From NCBI GenBank assembly GCA_027924585.1, contig BSBM01000260.1:14893001-14957000 (forward strand): a stretch of DNA of 64,000 nt, given 5' to 3'. Positions 11,800 through 23,882 of this stretch are shown piece after piece. The translations under genes and the position numbers were made by a program. Position 1 is the stretch's first letter. The number at the start of each line of letters is the position of its first letter. The notes under the pieces are model-generated. The model did no database searches. It was not told the DNA's origin and saw only the letters and a program-made list of their open reading frames with translations. This DNA comes from Larix kaempferi. Taxonomy: Eukaryota > Streptophyta > Pinopsida > Pinales > Pinaceae.

Positions 11800-14180
11800 A
11801 ACCCACAAAATCAAAACAGTTGATCCAATCTCCCAAAGTCAACAAAAACCTCTCTGGGGAATCCAACTAACAATGGCGAAAATGATTTTGAAAAACAGGC
11901 CCTACCCCTTTTTATAGCCCAAAATTCCCAATTTTCACAACCTTGTTTAGAAGATCCGTAACTCTGCTTGGCGAACCCTCAACATTATTGCGATCAAGAT
12001 CATGAGCTCTTCAACATGAATCCATTTGTATTGTACCCTAGGAACTTCATTTAACACTCATTTTTTGGTTATTTCTCAAGGTATGGTCAACTAATGTCAA
12101 TAATGAATGCAGCGTGAGATTTACTGTCATGAACACTCTTATGCTTTGGTATTTGTATCATGCGTGTAGGATTGTTTCTAGGAAGCAACTTCTTTCCCAT
12201 AAAAATTTCCATGTCCCCCGCTTCACGAGTATATCATATCAACCCTATATATAGGCCATGTATTCCCTCTAGTCACATTCCACTTATCCAGTCATCCCAT
12301 TGATATCCATAAGGCCTTCATCCCTCAATAAAACAAATCACCACCTTCACTCAACAATTCCATTATCGAGGAGTAGAATGATCCCCCATGGATGTATGAA
12401 CCAGTACAACACCCACACATTATAACACCCATGATGTCAAACTACCTAGTCTGAGGAATTTGATACTTCACCATCTTAACAAGTACACCACATTCACTTT
12501 TCTTGGTGCATATTGATGACCCCCTTATCAAATTACCTCGAACATGTTATGGTTATGATTTGCATATGACCTCTCATCCATATGCATATTTTACTTGTGT
12601 TTGTTACTCACCAACAACTTCAGTCTTGTTTTTGTTATCCCGATTCGCCCTACCCTCATTCGACTTCATTTGACAAATCGCATCACAACCAATTTCCAGT
12701 TTGTTTATCCCCTTTACACCATGCACATTTGTTTGAAGAATAGTGTCGTACACTAGCCACCTAATTTACTCTGATCAAGGGAAGTCATGAGCCCCAATCT
12801 AACCCAACATGTCTTGTTTCAGTCACTGTTATTATCCCAGTTGGTTACAAATGTTCTTGGTTCTCATGGTAATACCATCATATTACCACCAGCTTTAGCT
12901 CTCATCAACATCAACTCACATCATTTTGAGACTTAAGACAGTAATGATTGTACCTTGGTTTCCCTTATCATCGAAATAAGGGTTCACTTAAGACTGAGTA
13001 GAGAGAGTGATCAACGCTCTTTGTCTCACCAGTCTCCCCTATGTTCAACATCAACACCGTTATCACATCAGGGGGGGTCGTACAGCGGTTGAAATTTTCA
13101 CGGTTATGGTTGAATACATTTGTCCACCTGACATAAGCAGGTTTCCTACCCAACATCTTCATCATTATTCAATTCCCCCAGCCCAATGGATTTTTTACAA
13201 TCATCAAGAGTTCCTCTCCTCTAACATCATTAGTATCATCACAAGTTCAAGACACATTTACTCATGACAAGAGTGAAGCCAACATCATCCCTACATCTAG
13301 TAGTTTATAGATTCGACCCCTCGGTATCCTCTAATTGTAATTCAGTTTGACAAAATTTCACGAGCATAGGGATGCATGTCTTGTTTGCATAATACCGTCT
13401 TTCATGTGTCACATATCAATTATCTACTTCAATGGTCATCACCAGCATTCCCCCTATCGGAATTCCTTTACTCTCAGCGATTGTTGTCTTACTCTCATAG
13501 TTCGAAATATCAACATGAGGGCAAGAAACAATAATGTATTTTGGCTATACATATTCTTTCTAACCTCACACTTCAAGGGGCATCTATAACCACCCAAATC
13601 TTGCACGCATGTGACATTTCGACAATTATTCCAAAAGGACATCATCAACATCCAACATGCAACTCATTAGCATCAGCCTCATCAAATTCAAAATGGGAAT
13701 TGAACCTTAGAATGGAAATATGGTTGATTTTATACAACCACGCAACTTTTCTAAAGGAAACCTGTGCAGATTCACATGGGGAAAGTCTTGAAAGTCGCAC
13801 GGCCATACCAACCAATGGACCATTAATTTTCCATGGCACATTCAAGGCTCTCAACAACATCTTGGCTCCCAAAATTTTAATTGGTCTCTTCACATGCTTG
13901 GGAGCATTCAATAGCCCCATACGTGTACCTCAAATACCACTTCCTAATATTGACATGGAGAACTAGATGTTTGAATACCTCCATTTGGCCTATAAAAGGA
14001 ATCCATGAGCATGCATTTCATATGAGAAATATAGAGCAAGGTTATGCTGCAAGAATTAGTTTGACAACTCATCCTTCACACTCTTTATCATCATTTGGAA
14101 TCACAAAGCTCCCTTGACTTCTTCCTTAATAAGCAAGTGTTTATCCTCATCATTCCAAGTTAGTTAGCAAGCAATTTAAG
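11800..14180. other. unassigned DNA, no gene seen
   Basis: Open frames at 13007-14117 on both strands have no recognisable domain, overlap each other and look like chance. A CCTATAAAAGG sequence at about 13990 resembles a TATA box of an old LTR. Nothing else could be supported. Confidence 0.5.
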
Positions 14181-14198
14181 AGAGTTCAAAAGGACCCA

Positions 14199-14214
14199 TC
14201 CCTAAGGGGGAGTA
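14199..14214 (+). other. possible copia-type polypurine tract (relic)
   Basis: CCTAAGGGGGAGTATT resembles the purine tract and LTR start of Ty1/copia elements. No coding region or matching LTR pair was found around it. Confidence 0.3.
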
Positions 14215-14837
14215 TTGGCTACCATTGAAGCTACATTCTTCTAGGTGACACCATTTGTATATAAGCTTTTCCATTGGACAATACTATATGGTTGAAGCTA
14301 ACTCGTTTTCTTTGTTTTATGGCATTTTAGCACTTGATAATATTTTATTTCACTCTGGTTGAGTTTGGATTTAGCTTGTTAGTGTTTGGTCTATTAATCA
14401 TCACTCACATTGTTTCCTCGATTGCAACTTGCAATGAGAGGAAGAATTGCTCACCCTTGTGACATTTTTCCCAAAACAATTTGTCTACAAAAAAAAAAAA
14501 TTGTGTATTAAAGCTTCAACATTTGATGATGACATGTTTCCAAACTCTTGATGGTCTCTCCCATAATGCCCCTCTACTCTTATTTCCTCATTATTTGTTG
14601 TTAGTTGATTAGGCTATCATGTTTTACCATTCACCATGTATTTTAGATTTCCTTCAATTATAGGTTTTTTCACATTGGCACCCTTTCAACTAGCTCCCTT
14701 CATCATGTGGTTATTCACCATGTATTTTTGGCTTCCTCCAATTATAAGTTTCTACATATTCATACTCTTTCAACTAGTTCATTTAGTTACTTTCTTTTAA
14801 AAACGATTGTGATTACTATCATTGTGTTTGATTTTTG

Positions 14838-15231
14838 TTGAAAGTTGCTTCTTAAAATATTTTTTGAAAAATAATACTACCTGAAATTTTTTATTTAAAT
14901 TCAAAAACTATATTTTAAAAAGATTTATGTTTCCAAATCTAATTGGAGATTCCCACTCAACCCCATCCATTTATTAAACATATATACAATATATAAGGTG
15001 AACCTTGACGAAAATGAAACTTTACTTAACAAAGTTGAAAGTTGCTTCTTAAAATATTTTTTGAAAAATAATACTACCTGAAATTTTTTATTTAAATTCA
15101 AAAGCTATATTTTAAAAAGAATTATTTTTCCAAATCTAATTGGAGATTCCCACTCAACCCATCCCTTTATTAAACATATATAAAATATGTAAGGTGAACC
15201 TTGACGAAAATGAAACTTTACTTAACAAAGT
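14838..15231 (+). repeat. 197-bp tandem duplication
   Basis: The unit starting TTGAAAGTTGCTTCTTAAAA occurs at 14838 and again at 15035, with few differences. A third partial copy of its end (AACCTT.ACGAAAATGAAACTTTACTT) follows at about 15284-15312. No coding content. Confidence 0.9.
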
Positions 15232-18200
15232 TTTCCTTTCCTTAACAAATATGTTGTGAGATTATAAAATATTCAAGGTGAAACCTTCACGAAAATGAAA
15301 CTTTACTTGACAAAATTTTCCATAACAAGTATGAGAGGTGAGGTAGGGGAAGCTTGAAATGGTCACTTTTCGCTTGAATGGTCGATCTCATAGTACAAGC
15401 GTTCATGTGATCGTGGCAATTTTATCCTCAAGGATTCATTAGGCGCCGTTGATTTTGATTTCAAAAGAGTTCAACGATGGGGTTTCATGTATTCGCCTAC
15501 CAACTTGCTTGCTATATAATTTGTTTTGCAAGGGGACGTGCGCGGTGCCGTTCTCAATCTAGTGTCACTTCAATCAAATAGGGTTAAGATTGTGTCTCTA
15601 ACGGTCAAGGAAGTGGGGTCACGTTATAGTCATTGTGATAATTTTCACTTGAACTAAAGTGAGTTGAATTATTAATTGGTTTTTTTTACTTTAAAAAATC
15701 TCTTATATTTACATAAAATATGATTTTCTTTATAATATTTGTCAAAATTTACAAGATTTAGTAGTAAATTGTATGTTTTTTATTTAATATTTGACTAGAT
15801 ATCTATATGTATGATTTTTTTCAATTCAAAATAATCGTCTAGAATACTATACCTAGGTATAGTATTTGAATCCTTAAAAATACCCTCTGGTTACCATCCA
15901 TCCACAATTGTGAAGTCTCCATGGATTCGCCATGCAAGATTGTATCAAAAAATAATAATAATAATAAAATCTTAAAAAATACTTCACTTAGACCAAATTA
16001 ATTAACTAATGTTCCTCATCGTTCTTTTTGGGGGGCCTCGTATTTCTCAATATTACAATATATTATAGTCAGAAAGTATCAATTCTATTAAAAACATATG
16101 TAACCCAATCCATTGAAACACTTTTTTTTTATGTATTCAACTTTTTTTGTATGTCTTCAAAAGTTTAGACACACTTCCTTCTACACCATAGTTGAACCAT
16201 ACTAATGTTGTTATCATGGTTAAAAGATTGGCTCTAATAGTTGGAAACTTATTTTGCAGTTAATCATTTTAGGGAAAAAGACCTTATCTCTTTATGGAAT
16301 TCAAACTTGCACCATCTACATTTAATTGGTAGACAACACACCACCAATAGGTAAATATGAGGGAGAGAATCTATTAATACCTATCCAAAGTTTGTGGAGG
16401 TAATGCACAACAAATTCTACCCATTGAAATGATGATCGTATCTAGTAACATTGCACTAACATTGAGATTAATCAATTAAATACTACATTGAATATTACAA
16501 TCTAATGGTATGCCTTGACTTATAGGAATTTGAATGCCATAAGATTCTCAAGTATTGCAATATATTATACTCGATATTTAGAACCACTAGCAAATCGGTT
16601 GATGTTCATTATTTTGCAGTAAAGGTAGAAGAAAATTTCACCACAATGAACTTATACAAGAAGTTTTTGATATTTCCATACACAAAATTTGATCAATAGA
16701 TTTAATTGGCCATGGCTAACCTCCCAAAAATAACATCTCAACTCCAAGTAACATGTTCAATAACAACCTAATATACTATAGGCATCTTATCCAAATTACA
16801 ACAAAGGACAATATATAGAGAAATGGTGTGTCTAGGATGAGACCTCTACACATTTCAACGAAGAGTGTTGTGCTCACAAATATCTTATGACACAAGCACC
16901 GAAATCCCAATTTACATTATCGCTAAAACACCCAAGGAATTGCTTTGGGTAATGTTAAGTACTTTAACGATGAGAGTGCTCCAAGAAATCGGTCCAAGAA
17001 AATAGTAGATCGACAAGGTTTAGTCAAGGATGGATTCTGCATAGAGAGGGGAGAGACCACCCCCATCACTAAACGAATGTGCTTTCAAATCATTGCTTCA
17101 ATCTCTGAACAAAGTCGGTGCTAGGCCTGAAGCGTCAAGTGTGTGTTGGTGATATGCTTACTATAGGAGGTTACCACACCTTTGGTGAAGGAAGAGGATG
17201 GAAGATGAGAAAATCAACATTCTTTAGATAATCTCTCGTCAACAAACTTTGTATGAAAAAATCCAACATCCTTCTCACATATGTCGGTTCTACCAATGCA
17301 TATAGCATCTCTTGCATATATTAAAGTGATATGAGTGGGAATTGGTATGACATTATAAAATTGTAATGCATTGCCAAAAGCGTTGAGAAGAACAGAGCTA
17401 GGTAAAAGCAACAAATGGAAGAGGTTTTGTAAACAACATTGGCATTGAAATATAACATTGGATGATTGGAAAATGTACAAATCTCTCAAAGACATAACTT
17501 GATGCGACTAATAAGAACTCCTTTATATTTAAAATGAGAATATTACATCAAAAAATTTCGTGTCCGAGAGATTTTGAGCTTATTCACCTGGTTGGAAATA
17601 TTGTAGTAGAGAAAATTGCAACTTCATATGAAATCAATAGCTACAAAACAAACTATGTTGGTGTTACAAGGCAACAAATCTGAAGAACGGAGTAATACAA
17701 GTGAGAAAATGGTTTGGATACGTGATCTCGGGATCCCATACTCGATCCATGATCACTTAGTTTTTGCATCATTGCACTCGTAATGAAAGCATGTCATCTC
17801 TAGTTTGTATTAACATTATATAGATAAGTCCATCTTGATCTCCAAGCCCATCCATTGTACTCACAAATGATTTGCAGTGGCTGGAGAGGAGGAAGAGGAA
17901 ACAACATAATAGTTTAAAGATTTAGGTCATGTTAACAATGATCTGATGGAGCGGGAAAGGGAATAGGAAAAGGTTTCCTTCTTTCCAAAGTATCGGGTTC
18001 AATCAATCACCGGGAAGACGTTCATGGTAGGGTTATCCCTCTAAATTATGATGAGATACATTACCCAAAAAACCCTACTACCATCAATACTTCAAGTGGG
18101 CGGGAATTCATTGGGAAACCCAAATACATAGTTCATGTTTTGGTTATATTAAATTACCATGAGTAGGGTAACACATTGCATATAATATTATGTGTTGTCC

Positions 18201-19542
18201 TTTGAAAGTACTGTATTTTTTTTGCGGTGGTGCTAGTAATACTTCTGTTGAGAGCGACAGGAGTTGGATTTCATGCCAAACGCACATATAATTCTTTTCC
18301 AAACATATTAATCCAGATATTGTTGCTGCAAAATAGAACGTGGGGGTGTTCCTAAAAGAATAGTATTGTGTCATGTTCTTGAGTGCCTACTACGTTTTAT
18401 GGATATTTAGTATTACTAATATTTCACCAAATCACTTCTTAAACAATTCTTCCTCTTAATTTACTAGCAACATACATATCCTTTGAAACTTCCCAACCAG
18501 AGAGACAATGCCCAAAACCAAAAATCAACTAGAAAAATCCAATACACCCCGTATGCATTATAAAGATATAGAGTATTATGCAGAACCAAGTTAGGCTTGT
18601 ATATACTTAAGCACTTCTCCAAAGAAGCTAGATCTAATAAGTTGAAAATGGAAAATGGAAATGAACAAAATCTTCAAACCCAGGCTTTTTGTTGATGAAT
18701 GCGAGCTCCTAACTAGGGCCTCCTTCTACAATGTGCACACGGCTTCCTTCGATAATCACAATGAATGAGCTCAACGAGAGATCCCTTTCATGATCATGCA
18801 CAACAAAAATTCCCCTTCCACACTGATTATAGTGTGCAGAGCCAGACGTTCCTTCCATAGTCACCAGAGCATGTGAATTTGTAAATGAATTTGAAATCTT
18901 GAGAAACAATATATACGGGACACCATAAAAATTTAAACCCAAATAGAAATTGAAGTTCAAAACCTTTGCTATACAAATTCAAATTAATTAAATTAGATAT
19001 CCAGATTGATGTTCAAGTGATGGGCTAGGGTTGAACTCAACTCCCCATTATTTAATAAATAATATCGCATGTTAAAGGTAGTAGGTGGCAAGCTTGATAG
19101 CTAATATCCATAGGTATAAAATGATTCACAAAAGATGGATGGGGACCAACTTTCAAATTTGAACATATCCACGGTTCTAGCCTGTCTCGGAAGTGCTAAG
19201 TTAAGATTGTCCTTAAAAAAATCCTATTTTTACCCGTCCAAGTAAGAAGGGCATAATTTAGAGCATCATTTCATAGGAATAATGACTTATTAAATTAGTC
19301 AATATTAATTTAATTTTACGAACCATTGGACAATGGGGAATCAGGAATTGGGAGTAAGAATCCATTATTTTCGGTTCAAATTTCCTTTGGAATGGCCTAT
19401 CCCATTCCAAAATAATGAAATGTTATGTCCTACTTCAATTATTGTGAAGTATGCAAGAAATTATAGAATTCTATCAATCCAAATGATGCGGTCACCGATT
19501 AATTTCATGCTAGAGGATTCACTCTATAAACCTGTAACATTA
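15232..19542. other. AT-rich unassigned DNA
   Basis: No domain, LTR pair or RNA gene is recognised. The only clear structure is a 24-bp perfect palindrome at 15843-15866. ORFs such as 17214-17495 (-) and 19333-19560 (+) are short and without support. Confidence 0.5.
15843..15866. repeat. 24-bp perfect palindrome
   Basis: Half-site AATACTATACCT is followed directly by its reverse complement, with no spacer. It lies in unassigned AT-rich DNA. Confidence 0.9.
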
Positions 19543-21102
19543 TGTAATGTACCAACTTAGGATTGTGGCACAAAAACTCAAGACTTCTCAAATTGACTAA
19601 AACAGTGATTGTGGAAGCTAGAATTGTTGGAGATGGGAAAGATCAAAGGACATGGATGGATGGAAGGTTCTGATCTCATTTTATACCTCTGCACAACGTA
19701 CTAAGACCATTTATGTTTCAAGAACAACCCGACTGAACTCTACTCCAATGCTCCTGGGGTTCTCAGCATATGCAGACTAGTATGGGTAGGAAACTTGACT
19801 GAGGGTTGGAGAAGGTTGTTGCTGCCATAAGAGAGGTTAATTAAAATTTATTTACATTCATATCATCATTAAATATCATCTGAGAAATTTATATGCAGAT
19901 CTGGGAAATTATTATAACAAATCTAGTGAAATGGCAATTTAGGACAACTCAACTAGTTCGACTTTTGGATTCCCAAACAGTGCTCAAATGAAATCAAATT
20001 TCTGAAACAGAGGTTGGATCATGAAATATGATATGTTATATAACTATAGGAACATGAATGACTTCATTTGGACCTTTACTCATTGATTTATGAATCATTC
20101 ATTGAAAGCTAGTCAAATTCTAGCTAAATCTACAAGAGGTGCATAAATTGGAGAATAAATCAGAGTTCTGTAATTTGTATTGTAGTGACTTATATCATAA
20201 AATTACACATTCCGTTATTACATCATAAATAGGCCAATATGCCTCTCAAAATATGATGGAAGAGTCTCTCCTCTTGCATTAGGAAACTAGTTGTAGAATA
20301 GAAGAAGGAGGAAGGATTCGATCTCTGACTTTGGTGAAGATGATTCTAAACTTCTAATTCGACCTGTTCAGCTTCAGTACCTGGAAATACACTCAATGAT
20401 AACGGATGGATGCCATCATCATCTCATAAAAAGCTGGGCACATCTCCTATGCTTGACTAGGGGCACACCTCCCAGTCTTGGATGCACAAATGCATTCATA
20501 AAATTTCTCACACTAGCAAAAGATGTGAAATGGAGTTGGAATCCTTATTTTATAGAATTGAGGGTAACCTTCTAAGCAATTTAAAGAGCTTGGTGACCTG
20601 TGAGAATAGGTCACCCATGAGTGGACATACTTTCCTTTTGCTTTGCTTTACTTTGCTTTGGCTTTCCTTCTTTTTCCTCTTTTTCTGACTTTCCTTCTTT
20701 TATGAACTTTCTTGCTTTTCCTGTTTTATCCTACTTTCTGGATTTATGTTGATTTTCCTAAAATATTCCTCTTTTCTCATTTTTGGCATCATTTTTGGAC
20801 TCATGTGCTTTACATGACTTCTTCCTTGAGTCACTCCTCCAACCTTATCCACTAATGCACCCTAGTGGAGCATTTTCTCCATTTATTCGGCATAATAATA
20901 AAATATTAAATGCACCACAAATATTAAATGCATCATAAATATTTATTTCAAGTGGATAGCAAACTATGGATAAAATTAAATGCACACTCCTAATTAATTA
21001 ATTGCCTCATCTTAACCCCTCATTAATTAATTAATTCAATCCTTCACTAGGATCCATGGGGTTCGATCTTCTTCATGGTGATGACAAAATGGGAACATGA
21101 CA
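19543..21102 (-). repeat. UR element 3' LTR (copy 1), 1560 bp
   Basis: Read on the - strand it starts TGTCATGTTCCC (21102) and ends TACATTACA (19543). It is the reverse complement of 43902-44361 joined to 51333-52429, the 5' LTR of UR copy 2. A purine tract lies just upstream, so this is a 3' LTR. It contains a long pyrimidine-rich run at about 20630-20730 (+ strand). The short + strand ORF at 20482-20688 is LTR sequence. Confidence 0.9.
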
Positions 21103-21117
21103 GTCCTCCCCACCCAA
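21103..21117 (-). other. UR copy 1 polypurine tract
   Basis: On the - strand TTGGGTGGGGAGGAC directly precedes the LTR start, and GAGGACAAGCAA, a phrase common before gypsy 3' LTRs, lies just upstream. Confidence 0.75.
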
Positions 21118-22261
21118 GATTGCTTGTCCTCAAGCAAAATATCCCAAGAGGTCCAACATCCTTTTGCTGCACTACTCTGATCATAATCATCTCTCCAAGA
21201 AAATCTTCACTACATTTGTAACTGAACATGCCTACTTCTATCCAAGTGAAGCAACTGGAAAGTGTGCCAAGATCCCATAAGAATATCAGAAATGCAAAGA
21301 TACCACTACTATGTAAACTATAAGTCCATCCAAGGAGGTATTCCCTATGTGGGAAACTGAAACCAAGTGCAACATAGATGAACTAGTGCAAAAGAGGGTT
21401 GGCTTGCTCCATCATGCCAACATGCAAACAATTGCTCCAAGGACAAACAATTCTAGGATCCCATTGCCTATATGGCACACCCATGGATCGGAATACCATC
21501 CAACAAAGTTTGTTAAGCAAAAGAGTGCATGGATCCAACTATTCATGTTGCATCTCCCCAAACATTAGTAACAAGAAAAAATCAGTATCATATGAAATGT
21601 TGGAAAATATGAAAACATCATACCACCATATTGGAAAATCATGCTTGCCAATGCAACCTTGAAGCTTTGAGGGCCCCTCAATCAAGATATGCAACTCTCC
21701 ATGGTAGGACCCAATCAAGAAAAGACTATACATCACCAAATATGCCTCCCAAGAGTGAGGTCGAACCTCATCAATTCTTTCCACTCCATCAAGAAGGTTC
21801 TCATATGCCGAATGCACATAAGAATAAAAAAATGTCATCATTGTAGCTCAAATGACAAGGGTGGAAGTTCCTTATCCAATCATGAGAATTATAGGCATCA
21901 TATAAGGGAAAATGCCTTGTTAACTGCTCACAAGTCAAATATGATGAAATAAAAAACCATAAGTGCAAGAAGATCCAATACCCTTAAGGGTATATATCTC
22001 CAAGGAAGTAATATCGTGGCTCAACTCTCTACCACAAGATCTGAAAGACAAACATGTATTATCCCAATGGCTCAACTCTCTGCCACCGTTTCCACTCAAG
22101 TGGAAAGCACATGTGCTGCATACCTCCATCAAGTATTTACTCATCCAATCAGTGTATGAACAAACACTTATCAAATCAGGTCCAAGTAAGAATCTTGTGG
22201 CTTCTCTAAGTGTATATCTCCAATGGTTCAACAAATTATTTTGGAAGCTTGCTTGCTTAGC
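21118..22261 (-). other. UR copy 1 internal 3' region (non-coding here)
   Basis: This lies just upstream of the purine tract on the - strand. ORFs at 21539-21841 and 21935-22234 have no recognised domain, and the second shows an internal near-repeat (GGRELSHW/CGRELSHD). It does not match the visible ORF of UR copy 2, so the 3' untranslated part of the element is the likely identity. The upstream limit is uncertain. Confidence 0.45.
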
Positions 22262-23780
22262 TCTGTTGACGCATAGTTTGTCGACAGGGGTTCACTCCGC
22301 ACTGTTGCCAGCAAAATATCGACCTAAATCCCTTATACACCGGCCCAAAAAGGTGTAACCCTTCCCAGCAACACTTGCAAAGAAAGTGCAATCTCACCCG
22401 AGGTGGATAAGAGGGCTATTGGATGCCACGTCCCCACGTCCCCATATCGACCCCATTGCAATAAAATCGTAAATGATGTAAATATCGTTATTAAATCATG
22501 GTGAGGAGCTCAAGGCCAATTCCCCGCCATTGATTTATCGTTTTATGTATCGGCAATTAAAAATCGATGGATATAGTTCTTGTGCTAGCTATGCACAATA
22601 GAAATTAAGACATCATGTAAATATGAATTTTAATGAAATAACCACAACTAGCTATACAATGCAACAAAGAGATGGGGGAATGATTCTACAAGGAATAGGG
22701 AGGGAAATTATTGAAACCCTTGAGCCAATGGTGATAAGCCAAATGTCAATGAATGAACCCCAACTACCCATTTTGACTTATGCACCCAATCATTTAATTC
22801 TTCTAAGAGTTGGTTGAGGTAGTTAATGCCTTGGGAATGAAGAGGTATGGCAGCCAATTTCGTGCATGGGCAAGCCATCAACCTGGGAAAACGTACTTTT
22901 ACTTCTAGGGCAAGAAAACACCCACAAAATTGTGCCCGAAGCCATTCTTCACCCATTGTCTTTGCTCTCTCACGCGGCTTGAGCTAGCTGGGTCTTTCTC
23001 CTTCACGTTTTCTACCATTTTCCTGCATTTTCCATAGCTGGGAGATCGTTTTTGTATTGCACAGTGGCTGGGAGAAAGGGAGTCACGTTTTGGGAGTTTA
23101 TGGAGGTCGTTTCTGCCCCTGGAATGCCCATGAACATTTTCAGGAAACGATTTTGCTCTCCCATGGTTAATTCCCAATCTACCACTTCGTTTTTTATTGT
23201 CCACGTTTTTCTTCATACCGAACACTTGTGATTTTTTTGTTGTGTGCATCCTTGTTTTGGTTGGAACTTGTGAGCAAGAATTAGGAGTGGAAGTGGACCA
23301 GAATTGGCTTGATAAACCTATTGAGGAGGTAACCTCTCAAGAAGATCAAAAGGGTTGGTTGCTCTTCTATGCACACCTTGAAGAACACTAGAATGGAAGG
23401 TATGGCCTGAGGGACTGTGTAGTAGTGAAGGGAATACTTCATTGTGCCAAGTGTGTAGGTATTGTGGGGACCAAGCTAGATAGATCTTGCAGAGGGTGTC
23501 CATATGTCTGGGGTTGACCTCACTAGCTTGTTCCAACTACATGCAATCTCATGTGACTGAGTATAGGTGCTTGCATGTGATCTAGACACTTCAGAGACTC
23601 ATCCAGTGCAGATGAAGCTAATTGGAGCCATGGAAGTGAATTGGTGAATGCATGCATGACTTCTAACTCACACTGAACCGAACTAAATTGAACCGAATTG
23701 AATTGAATTGAATTGAAGGAGGGTGCCATTTAGGCCATGCATGTCAGTACTGGGAACCATTTAGGTCATGCATGTCAGTT
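22262..23780. other. unassigned DNA between UR copy 1 and CopB1
   Basis: No LTR pair or protein domain seen. It holds an ATTGA pentamer run (about 23676-23717) and a 27-bp duplication around CCATTTAGG.CATGCATGTCAG (about 23728-23782). The missing start of the CopB1 5' LTR should lie in or beyond this stretch. Confidence 0.5.
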
Positions 23781-23870
23781 TGTTGTCTCAATATGTGATT
23801 GCCTGAATTGTCTTATGATTATTATTCTCTCGCATATCAATATAATTATGCTCATTTAAATCCTAAAAAT

Positions 23871-23882
23871 TGGTATCAGAGA
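23871..23882 (+). other. CopB1 primer-binding site
   Basis: TGGTATCAGAGA matches 11 of 12 bases of the initiator tRNA-Met primer site and follows the 5' LTR end. Confidence 0.8.

Noticed and set aside
13007-14117. overlapping ORFs on both strands
   Set aside because: No recognisable domain, mutual overlap, no coding partner elsewhere in the window.
21347-22358. several + strand ORFs
   Set aside because: They run opposite to the orientation of UR copy 1, overlap each other and show no domain.
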